This document shows, in pieces, positions 20,121 through 30,094 of a stretch of DNA of 64,000 bases. Positions within the stretch are counted from its first letter, which is position 1. Each line of letters starts with the position of its first letter. The notes beneath the pieces were generated by a model. The model was not told the origin of the DNA. It did not search any database and was given only the letters and a program-made list of their open reading frames with translations. A program made the translations under genes and the position numbers. The stretch is from Craterostigma plantagineum (taxonomy: Eukaryota; Streptophyta; Magnoliopsida; Lamiales; Linderniaceae): contig JAPQWV010000633.1 of the NCBI GenBank assembly GCA_027422505.1, positions 1 to 64,000 on the forward strand. The letters are read 5' to 3'.

Positions 20121-22851
20121 GTCTGTTATGCTGCTTTTCATCTATGTGATTCCTTGCCCAGTGTTATATATTCAAGTTGCTGCTACTAAGTGGTCCATTA
20201 TTGGGAGATTAATGGCGGGACTTCTTTTGATTCGAACTGAAAATGAGAGAAGAGAGTGCTAAGACGCGAAGTACCAAACTGTAGCCAAAGCAAGGCGAGC
20301 GGAGGCTTTGTTCGATGCAAACTGCAAATGCGCCATTGAAATCTAAAATCGATGGGAACTTGAACTTTACTTCGAGTGGATTGGGTAATATGGATGACGA
20401 GACATCTGCCGCGAGAAAGAGTCACTTCGTACCAATCATATGGCAGGTAATGCATATATGAAACAAAAGTAAATCTTCGATGAGGCCCTCATACACGATA
20501 TACTCTTCTCTCATACATGAAGACGAAACATCGTTTAGGATATCGATTAGAGTAACGAAATGGCAGGATGAACGGACCTCCAATTCAAGAGGTTAGGGTT
20601 TATCGAATAATAAAACAAAAGGGAAAGCTTCTACGATCTTCGAGTTCTGTTGATGCTCTTCGCTCAATCCATCAGGTGCTTTTTTTCTCTGTGATTTGTA
20701 TTTCTTAATTCCACTAATTTAAGCTGAAAATTGAATTGATAATGTGATTCTTTTTTTCTTTTAGTTCAATCCAACACGTGCTCTCTGTGATTTGTATTTG
20801 TTAGTTCCACTCACGTTTAAGCTGAGTAAGAAAATGGTTCAGTCTCAGGCGTAAAAGTGAGGAGATGGCAGCTGAGGAAGAAGTGTTTATGCTGGTGGTT
20901 ACATTATGTCGTTTTCAGTTTCATATTTTTCAGGTGCTATTTGTTAGTTATCTTTCTCTGTCTTCAATCAATTTGTCTTCTTGCCAAGAACTGTCTTCCC
21001 TCTATTTAGTCTATAATCATACAGTTTCATTACATCTTTTCTACCTTGGTAATAACACTCTGCTTATTTAATTATTTTCTTATGGCGTCAACGGCGAAAG
21101 GAGGTAGAACTTCTCCGAAAGAGAGCCAACACCATCAAGAAGAGCCCCATAGGTTTATTACAACTTATAATGTCGGAAAAGATAAAGAAAAAATAAAACG
21201 TTAAAATGTTCCTTCTTCGTGTATGTAACTTCGTTCTTTTCACAGATATAGCGTTACTGTATGAAACTGAGATCGTGGAACTGAGTGATGAGATAGCCAA
21301 GCTTAACATCGAATTGGAGGGGAAGAAGAAGCTACTCGATGAATCCCAGGTATGTATTACTTACTACCTTCTGAAAAATAGACCCGATTTCTGTATCTTT
21401 TTATATTTCTACGTTAGTATAATGCGAATGAAATTAAATGAAGTATGCTCTTTTATATGTTGATGTAGATGAACTGTGCTCATTTGGAAAAGTGCCTCAG
21501 AATTAATTGCAGGTACGAAAAGACACAGAATTAATTGCAGGTACGAAAAGACAAAATGAAACGTTAAAATGTTCTTTTTTTCGTGTATGTAACTTCGTGC
21601 TTTTCGCAGATAAATCGAATGCAAATATAAAGGCGCATTCTCCTGCTCAAGGTCACGGACGCACTTGCGTCGGGGCAGAGGCTATCTCGACCATCCTCAG
21701 ATTATAATATAAGAAACTATAGGTTTGAATTCTATCCTCAACCTTCTCTTATTACAGAATCTTCTATATATATGTACATATGCAGCATTAGATTGTAAGA
21801 ATAAAACTTCGACAATTGTTAGTTGTGTAGCATCTTCATATCGACGTGCTGCGGCGGAGCTCCTCTACGCGGCCATTGGGGTGTACGATTATGATGACGT
21901 CGAGTGATCCACACGGTAAGATGCATGAGATGCAGCATCAAACTGATCCAATTTTGTGATAGAAGCTGCGAATCATCCAACTGATCCAGACGCCGTGGAC
22001 GAGGTGCGAAACTAGCTTTCTTCTTTTTTTTCTTTCTTTCTTTTTTTTTGGTTCGTGCTTTTACGACGTCGAGCGAGCGTACCGTAAATCTGCAATTTCC
22101 GTCCAAGGAAGGAGTCATTATGCTCCTCGCTATATACGTACCTACAAGGCACTCTTTAGAAATGAAAAGACATTTAAATATCTACAAACGTTATATGTGG
22201 TATATCAAAAGTCACAACTGATAACGAAGAGTCATATCAAGCACTAATTAGTTCTGCGATTCATCATTTGCAAGGCAGAAAGAAGCAAAAACGACGGGCC
22301 TCCCTTTCCACCCAAGCTGAAGGCAGTTCTTCTCAGCAGCCAACGTATGCTCATCGCACCCACGATACTCAGACATCATCGTCCTCACTCCTAGCTTAGT
22401 CCAAACACTTCGATGAACCCACCCCATGCATCACCCCAAGTTGGCTTCATCTTTCTATCAATTCATTTGTTGTTTGGGGAAAAAGTAATTCTTGGAGGAT
22501 TTCTGTATTAAAGCTGCTTGAGTATATCTAGGTTTATTGATGTGGTTCCTTTTCTTTCCAATTCATCAGTTAATTAGGTAGGGTAGATAGCTTATTAGAC
22601 TTTGCTAATCTGGATGAATGAGGACCCCTTATTTTGTATTTCCGTGATATGCACTCTTTAGAGCTGGGTTTTCTCCTATTTTCGTATACTTTGTGACATG
22701 CGTTTTCTGTTCATACTTCTGTCCACTGATTGTAAACGGGGTTAGAGATGTTTTCAAGGAACTAACGTATTTTTCCCCTGTGGACTATCCATTCTTGGAT
22801 CTTCTTTACCATATCTTGCGTTTTGAAAATTTTATGTTCTTTAAATTACAG
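20121..22851. other. Patchwork with unassigned exon-like pieces and intron-like repeats
   Basis: Open exon-like pieces I cannot name are LKSKIDGNLNFTSSGLGNMD...RKSHFVPIIWQ before GTAATG (about 20,330-20,446) and a coiled-coil piece YETEIVELSDEIAKLNIELE before GTATGT (about 21,257-21,351). The phrase ending TGTATGTAACTTCGT-CTTTTC-CAGAT is duplicated at about 21,196-21,248 and 21,561-21,612. A tandem pair GAATTAATTGCAGGTACGAA lies at 21,500-21,553. The rest is unassigned. Confidence 0.5.
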
Positions 22852-23225
22852 ATGAATGTGGAAAACTACAGAAGATGGCCAGTGTAGTCGGCACCGGTGG
22901 GAAGGGTACATTGAGAAGGTTTGTTTTCTTTGTGCTTCACTTCACATCCATTCTGTTCTTGCAGAACGACTCAGTGATCATATGCAATCTATAGGTTTTC
23001 AAGAACTTAATCTTTTTTCCAAAGAACTTATTAATGTTTCCTTAATTGAACATCTTTTTGCTGACCTCTCAGGAAGAAGGCTGTTCACATGACAACACAA
23101 CCACCACCGATGAAAGGAGGCTACAGAACACACTGAAGAGAATTGGAGTAAATGGCATACCCGGGATCGAGGAGGTCAATATCTTCAAGGAGGACGTCGT
23201 CATACAGTTTGCTAACCAAAAGCTG
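22852..23225 (+). pseudogene. BTF3 / NAC-beta fragment
   Basis: BTF3 is the beta subunit of the nascent polypeptide-associated complex at the ribosome exit. The first piece (22852-22919) encodes MNVE then, after a missing A, LQKMASVVGTGGKGTLRR. After an intron, about 23,073-23,225 gives KKAVH, a small insertion, then DERRLQNTLKRIGVNGIPGI and EEVNIFKEDVVIQFANQK. Both disruptions shift the frame, and the C-terminal third is missing. Conservation of the NAC domain is otherwise high. Confidence 0.9.
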
Positions 23226-23382
23226 CAGCTCACGACCCTCATCAAAACCCCAAACCACAGCGAAGGACGCTGCGAACGTGGGTTGATTTACCTTTCTTAC
23301 AAACATACGAGAAGGGTTGCTTCTACACTTTAGACTTTAGCTTTTTCATTCTTTTGCTTTTCTTTTTCTTAGAAAAAAAATT

Positions 23383-23830
23383 GTGGGTTGGGGATCCCGA
23401 TCAGCTCCTCCTCCGGCGGACTTCGAAACATGTCGCTGACGAGCCCAGACAGGCGCCACTCCATCACTCTAAATGGCAACTCTCCCCTCACCAACAACGG
23501 CAAATGCAGGGACTCCTCAAACAGCGGCGGTGCCAGCAAATACCTTTCTCTGTCAAAGGAGAGCGCCGACGAGTGCGTCGACTACCCGTTCACATCTCGC
23601 TGACGCCGGACCACCGCGTTTTCTCAATTTCTCAGAACAGCCCTATTCTCAAAAAGAACTGCAGAGGGAAGAATCCGAGAACGAGCAGCAACCCTAGCTG
23701 CTCATCAAAGAAACGATGGGCGGATTCAACTCAGCCACCAAAGCCCACCTTACAAAAAGCTCTGAATATGCCCCATGGCAGTGAAGTCAAAGAACTTGTG
23801 CGCAATGGAGGGCTGCGACGAAGAAGCTCT
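23383..23830 (+). pseudogene. Cellulose synthase-like D (CSLD5-type) N-terminal fragment
   Basis: CSLD proteins make cell-wall polysaccharide in tip growth and cell plates. The fragment reads SLTSPDRRHSITLNGNSPLT, SKYLSLSKESADECV, then in another frame VHISLTPDHRVFSISQNSP (family form YTVHIPPTPDHQ), then GGFNSATKAHLTKS and CAMEGCDEEAL (family RING-type WLKGCDEKV). At least two frame changes are present and no glycosyltransferase domain follows. The CSLD5 assignment rests on the LTSP/NSPL/TPDH order. Confidence 0.72.
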
Positions 23831-24052
23831 AAAGGGAAATTTCAAGAACCAATTATTGCGGTTTTGGGATATGCCACTGCCTGGGAAAGCGGCTGAGGAT
23901 ACTGCCCATAATGTAAGGAACCATAAGTGACCATCCATTCTACAATATGTGCAAGGTTATTGGGCAGCGGACGTTGCAATCTCATTTCTTTGTTGCTGTT
24001 CATATGGGGAGATTTTGATTGATTTTTGAGACTTTTTCGATTGAATTTACAG

Positions 24053-24172
24053 ACGTGGGCCAAGCAGTTTTGGAGAGTTACTCGAGGGTGTTAGAAGGGT
24101 TGGCGTTTAACATTGTGACTTGGATTGAAGATCAGCCTCATGTCGATCAAGCAATAAAAATTCGAGAATCAT
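24053..24172 (+). pseudogene. RopGEF PRONE-domain exon fragment
   Basis: RopGEFs activate plant Rho GTPases through the PRONE domain. After an ACAG acceptor the exon reads [20 protein letters not shown] then [16 protein letters not shown] and stops at TAA. The block [19 protein letters not shown] is diagnostic of the PRONE C-terminus. No other PRONE exon is seen. Confidence 0.85.
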
Positions 24173-25690
24173 AAACCACATTTCAACTTCCTTTAATTTT
24201 TTCTCTTTATAATTACCATTGTTTTCATTGAAGTTTGGACAGAAATAAAATCAATGCAAGAAAATAGCAGATCTTCAGCAGGTTATTGTTTAGGCATGAG
24301 AGGTACGTCATGAACTATCTCAGAGCTGCTTGCAGATCTAGGCATGAGAAACCATCGACATCAGTGCTAACAAAGATGAATGTCCATCTGTATACAGGGT
24401 TCACTAGAGCTGTCACGTGCTGCGAGCTGCACATGGTATAGTATATACCATGTGTTTATTCTCTGCGCTTTTCCGTACGATGTTTCCTTGAAATAAAAAA
24501 AAGTGCAGATGAATCGAGGCATTATCAGACTTTGCTGATGATTAAAAAGGTCATCGACTTGATGGCTTATTACATGAGATGAGAAGTCGAAAAATAACTG
24601 CTCTTTTTTTTTTATCAATATGTGTTATAGTACGTATTGCATTCGCATATCGTAGACGAGCAATCTTTCCACTCTTGAGATACCTTTTATCCAAATCTAT
24701 TGGGACGGAGCTTATTCGACTTCAGAACGATATACGGTCGTCTACGCCTTAATAGATCGTAATGCAAGTCGATGTTTTTCACTGTTAGATTTCGTCAAAT
24801 TCTCAATTATCTGACTCATGTATTGCAGGAGCTTCGAGAGGTAAATTACGTTTGATTTCGCTTTTACTTGCACATGTGTTATACGTGACTTTGGTAGCAA
24901 ATAATATAAGATATATTGTTCGTTTAATGCTTTATGGGTGCTTTTTGTGTTTCATGCCTTTGTGGAGTCGTGATTTTCCTAACATTTCGAGTGTTTTTTT
25001 GTAGAAGAGTTGTGCGCGCGCCTGTTTTAATGAAAACACCATAGAAAAGCCAAGGTCATTCACTTCACGTCTCTTGAAAGGGTTTAGGTATTATTATGAT
25101 TATTTCAGTTTAGATATAACGGGTTTACTTCTTTCTTTCGAGCTTTGCCAAGGGGTTTGTTCATTGTTGTGTAGAATTTTCAACTTTGTTGTTTACTTAA
25201 TCAATTTATTTGTTCTTTATAATGTCCTTGGTGTATCGGTTGTGAATGATCTTCTTTTCCATTCCTGAATCGTTTGATTTCTTGGTTTCATTTTTTTTAA
25301 TTTTACTTTGGGATCATCAGTTTTGGTATTCAATAATAATCTCTCTCCGCGTGGAAAAAGCCTCAAAGGAGAGCAGTAGCTTAGACAATGGCTTATCTGC
25401 AGTGAACATCGAGTCTGACGAGCTCGATTATTTGACCAAGCGATTCATCGACGACTAGCGATGGCAGCGGAACAATCATCCGACAAGTGGGAAAGATCGA
25501 AGAGCCAAGCCAAAGAATACAATGAAGAGCCCATAAAAAAAGGTGAGTAGCTATGAGCTTATATATTTGCAAGAAGATACTGATATACAATGTTTGTTTT
25601 TATGAGTTTAATATCTCAACCAAGTAAGAGGGGGCCCATTGAGATTCAATCGGTCGCTTAAGTAAGCGAGAGAACCTTCAGATGCATCAG
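24173..25690. other. Unassigned Helitron interior
   Basis: No recognisable gene. A short exon-like frame SKESSSLDNGLSAVNIESDE-LDYLTKRFIDD ends at a stop at 25,457. The rest is T-rich intron-like sequence. Confidence 0.4.
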
Positions 25691-25693
25691 TGA

Positions 25694-26710
25694 AGAATAC
25701 ATATTAGTTTTAATGGTCGTCTAATTCCATGTACACTTTCGTAATATTAAGAAAACCTTCGCAGTCTTTATTTTCTTTTAAATTTTTCTTTTCATCGGAG
25801 GTTTACCGGGAGGATGAGATGATGGTTGTCTTTTTGTTGTTAGAGTTGGTTTTGACATTTATATTTTGGAAGTGTTTTGATATATTAATTAAATTAATAA
25901 TATTCTTACCCATGATTGTACTTCTCCCCGCTAAATTGGAAAATTTCTTATAAGGTCCTTCAGACTTGCAGTCGTGCAAATAGCAGCAGTGCAGTCTTAC
26001 GTTTCTGAAATTGCTGTAAATATTTCAGCATTCTTACATATCTCGAGGTATTCTGTCGTGCGGTCCTGCAGTCATGCAGTCTTATGAGATGTTCTTGCAG
26101 TCGTTCAAATGCGTAGTATGGCATACTGCAACTGTTCAACCTAAACAATCATGCAGTCCTCACAATGTATTACGTTACAGAATATCTCAGAAATATAGTG
26201 CGTTTAGGACTGTGTCACGTCTGTGCGACCGAAATCTGTGTAGAACATATATTAGTTTTAATGGTCGTCTAATTCCATGTACACATTCGTAATTTTAAGA
26301 AAACCTTCGCAGTCTTTATTTTTTTTAAAAAAAAATTCTTTTCAGTTGAGGTTTACCAGGGAGGATGAGATGATGGTTCTTTTTGTTGTTAGAGTTGGTT
26401 TTCACATTTATCTTTTCGGAAGTGTTATGATATATTAATTAAATTAATAGTATTCTTAACTATGATTGTACTTCTCCCCGCTAAAATTGGAAAATTTCTT
26501 ATAAGTTCCTTCAGACCTGCAATGGTACAAATAGCAACAGTTCAGTCTTACGTTTCTGAAAATGCTGTAAACATTCTAACATTCTTACATATCTTGAGGT
26601 TCTTTCGTGCGGTCTTGCAGTCATGCAGTTTTACGAGATGTTCTTGCAGTCGTTCACATGTGTAGTATGGCACAACTGTTCAACCTCAACAATCATGCAT
26701 TCCTTAAGTC
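25694..26710 (+). repeat. Tandem duplication of a 548 bp unit
   Basis: ATATTAGTTTTAATGGTCGT starts at 25,701 and again at 26,249. The copies share TGATATATTAATTAAATTAA, TGTACTTCTCCCCGCTAAA and the TGCAGTC-rich tail. The second copy is slightly diverged. A partial third copy of the unit end (TATTACGTTACAAAATATCT) lies at 27,527-27,595. Confidence 0.88.
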
Positions 26711-29165
26711 AAGCAGTCATACACGTTAGTATTACAAAGTTGCAGTTGCACATTTGCAAATAATATTGCAAATTAGCAGCCGTGCAAGTTCACAGTCTTG
26801 CGGTCAGTGCCGGAGCCACTTGACGCCTATGTGGGCTTTTGCCTACCGTAAACAAAATTGTGGATATATACATATGACTTCCTCAAACAATGTGTGTATA
26901 TATATATATATATGTAATTATGTGTTATATATTATATATATAAATCTCAATATTATTTGTGTTCATTTTCTAAAAGGTTATATAGACATCTTTAACGTAT
27001 TGTTCGATGTTCGTGGTGAACCTTCAGTTGATAGGGATGAGATTCTTTGAAAAGGCATTTCAAAAAACAAAGCTTACGATACCATATATTCTTCGAGATT
27101 TTGGCATGACAGACTCGATAATTAACTTCACCATTTATAGAGACCATGAGTTCCCCCATCAGGCGAGAAGGTATTACAAAATCCTTAATGTATTTATTTT
27201 TTACAGTTACTATTTCATAAAATAATTTTTCATTTCTTTTATCTGTACAAACCAGCGACGAATGTGGTGTATACATGCGGCTCTTTCATTGATGGTTGCA
27301 TATGGTGTGCATGATGTTTCACTCGAGAAGATTTAGTAGTTCAAGAAATTCCTCACCATATCAATATTCTACAACTGGTCTTAGTTCTTCGAACCAATAA
27401 TATAAATATGTCATAGCATGTCTTTATTATTTTATGGAAGATTTATAACTTTGCTATGAATATTGCGTAGTGCGTCAACTTAAAAGATGCAACATAATTA
27501 ATCGCTGATAGGCTAACAATCGCAGTGTATTACGTTACAAAATATCTCAGAATATATAGTGCGTTTAAGACTGTGTCGCGTCTGTGCGACGGAAAGTGTC
27601 TATGATTGGAAGACTGTAGGACTGTGAGACTACATTACTTAAACATGTAAGACTATGCACGGCTATGAGACTGCACTACTTAAACATTGTAAGACTGTAA
27701 GACTGCACAACTACTAAAACATTGTAGGACTGTACGACGACAACTATCGGACTGCATTATTTAGACATTGGAAGACTGTAAGATGCACGACTATGGGACT
27801 GCAGAATATGTTTTTGATTAATGATCATGAAAATCTAAGCATAATCCTGCAATAATTTTATATTACATAACAAAATGTCGATGTGTGTGACAAAAACTGG
27901 CAATAAAATATTAATCTGAAAGTTGAATTTATATTTGACAAAAATAACCCTTGCATTATTTGGAAAAAAAAATATAAGCAGTATCCTTTCTTTAGTCTCA
28001 TGCATTGAATATAGACATAACCCACAAACTATCTGGATACCATGAACATATGTTAATCAACCACGCAATGAAGAATCAATGTAGAATGAACAGTCGTGCA
28101 TGCAAAGTAAACTGAAAGGGCATTATAAAATATTATTTAATCAATCGTGCAATTTATTTTATGGTGTCTATCATAGCACTCATCAATCAAATAAAACATG
28201 ATGGACTATTTATACATAATTTAAAACATATACCATCTTAATTACGTTATTGTATGAGTCAAATCAATACATGTAACGGTCATACATGTCATTTTATGGT
28301 TTCATCAAGTGCATTTTATCGATCATGATATCTATCTGCATAAACGACTGGATTTTTTGTTATTAACATATGCATGCCGTGTATATACTTGTAATGAAAC
28401 ACGGCATTTCAATGCTCAGATGGAATAGCTGCAATTCTTCAATAGGGATACAACGTAAGGGTCATCAAAGAGACATCTGATGCACTAACCTCCACGAATA
28501 GGGCTGGAGTGATCTACATCTACGTTAATACAACCTTTCTTCGCATCAATTTATAATATAATATAATATAGTATAATATAATATAATATAATTCTAATAT
28601 TGATACCAATATTGAGATATGAACGTGTATTTACACAATTTGTAAGACTTCTCTATAAGCAAATTTTCAAAGCCGAGCGATTGAATGTTCTAATTTACAC
28701 GAGTATTATTATTGTCAAATCTTTATGATTATTTATTTACATAATGCATTGACACAGCTGGTGGTCTCGCAGTTGGGCAGCAGAGTTAGAACTCAAAAAT
28801 TCATATTTCGAGGATCATTCTTTCCTCATCAGACAAAACGTGGTCGTTCAAATTACGAAGCTGATAATTCCTTCCCCTCAGAGTATGTTATGCAATGACG
28901 ACTAACAAAAGTTAGGTTCTCTATCTATTTGAAGACGTATTTAAATTTCATAACAAAATATCCCGTGGTTCCGGATTGGTCTTAATAATCAGTTTTCAAG
29001 ATCTTATAGGTTGTAATCGGTCTTGCACGTTTGCATTCTTACAAAGCTACAATCACATAATTGACAAGAAGTCTTGCAAATTTATAATCGTGCGAATTCG
29101 CAATCTTATACTGGTGTAGTCTGACAAAGTTGCAAATCGTAGTCTGACACCAATATAGTCTTACA
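25968..29165. repeat. Dispersed CAGTC/GACTG degenerate short repeats
   Basis: Words such as GCAGTCGTGCA, GCAGTCATGCAGTCTTA and GTAAGACTGCACGACTA recur at 25,968-26,160, 26,518-26,810, 27,600-27,810 and 29,010-29,165. Related GTAAGACTGCA words also occur in the 15.6-17.9 kb duplication. The sequence between is AT-rich and otherwise unassigned. Confidence 0.65.
27000..27330 (+). other. Possible Ulp1-type peptidase fragment
   Basis: The stretch encodes FEKAFQKTKLTIPYILRDFG...HEFPHQARR up to a GTATTA donor-like site, and after a short gap SDECGVYMRLFIDGCIW. The D-CGVY part resembles the catalytic Cys block (DCGV) of Ulp1 peptidases. The remaining catalytic blocks are not seen. Weak call. Confidence 0.25.
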
Positions 29166-29649
29166 ACTGGATTGAGATTCGTTATCATCACTTTCATTTG
29201 AGATGTGATCTTGGTTGAAGGTACTTTTCATTTAAATTTGGTTGTCAAAACCAGTACACATATCCTCTTAAAGAATAATAGGAGTAGAAGGAAGACGAGA
29301 GCAAGAACGATTGCAGTGAAAAAACGATAATGTAATCCCAGAGAGCGATCAACGGAAGAAAATGGTTGGGCTCAAATGCACTATGGTAGTGATAATAACT
29401 TGGTTCATTGTCATCACAGTTTATCTGCCACTGAGAGTACCTAAATTACAAATTATAAAGCAATCGGGTCTGAAGGGTCTGCCTGATCCGATCCCACTTA
29501 ATCGGGATTTGGCACGGGTAGGATAGGCAACGAGTCTCGAGTCCGTTTCAAATCATAGAGATAACTTCCGGGTCCTACCAAATCCGCTTCAGATAGAAGC
29601 TAACTAATACTACTCTATGTATAATCATATTTAAATTCACAAAATATTA

Positions 29650-29676
29650 CCCGTGCGTAGCACGGGCAACACCTAG
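29650..29676 (+). other. Helitron 3' terminus: hairpin plus CTAG
   Basis: CCCGTGC-GTA-GCACGGG makes a 7-bp stem with a 3-nt loop. Six bases later comes CTAG, then a host T. The preceding AAATTCACAAAATATTA is also typical of plant Helitron ends. Confidence 0.78.
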
Positions 29677-30094
29677 TAGTAACTAATACTCACACTCGAG
29701 TGTGCTTAGAATATAATTATAATTATGTTACTTCTAATTTTGTAATGTTTAATATATGAAATATAATTTTTAACTACATAAACAAAAATAATGTGTAGGA
29801 ATATAAGTATAATAAAAAACAAATTTAAAAGCAATATAAAAATTAATTAATTAACAAAGAGAGTATTAAATCGCAAATAAATGACAGACCTACAGTTTAT
29901 ATCCAACTCTCCCCCTTTATAAAAAAGAATAGATAAATAAAATAAAGAAAAGAAAAACGTCCCAATTATTTAACTTCGCCAGTCAACTTTAGTGGGGGTG
30001 CTCAAGAGTCTTACAGTAGCAGCAGCGATGAGTCTTTGAAACTTGGAAGGAAGGGGAAAAGATTGCTAGTAATTACTGTGTTATAAACATGAAT
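29677..30094 (+). other. Upstream region of the large conserved gene
   Basis: AT-rich host sequence directly after the Helitron end. A CTCCCCCTTTATAAAAAAG stretch at about 29,909-29,927 holds a TATA-like TTTATAAA about 170 bp before the start codon and is the likely core promoter. Nothing else is seen. Confidence 0.4.

Larger units (their letters stand above)
5747..29676 (+). mobile_element. Candidate giant non-autonomous Helitron (about 23.9 kb) carrying captured gene fragments
   Basis: Helitrons transpose by rolling circle, start with TC, end with a hairpin plus CTRR and insert between A and T. Here TCTATATACTATAAAAGTAG starts at 5747 after an A, matching the plant Helitron 5' consensus style. 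At the other end CCCGTGC-GTA-GCACGGG forms a 7-bp hairpin (29650-29666), then CAACAC, CTAG (29673-29676) and T. No Rep/helicase reading frame is seen, so it would be non-autonomous. At least eight fragments of unrelated host genes lie between these ends, seven of them on the + strand, while the recognised intact genes lie outside. An LTR retrotransposon is nested within it. That the two ends belong to one element is an inference; the alternative is two or more abutting Helitrons, with one end of each missed. Confidence 0.55.

Noticed and set aside
23354..23896. 180-codon plus-strand frame as a separate gene
   Set aside because: It runs across the disrupted CSLD5 fragment in a mixed frame; the readable homology changes frame within it.
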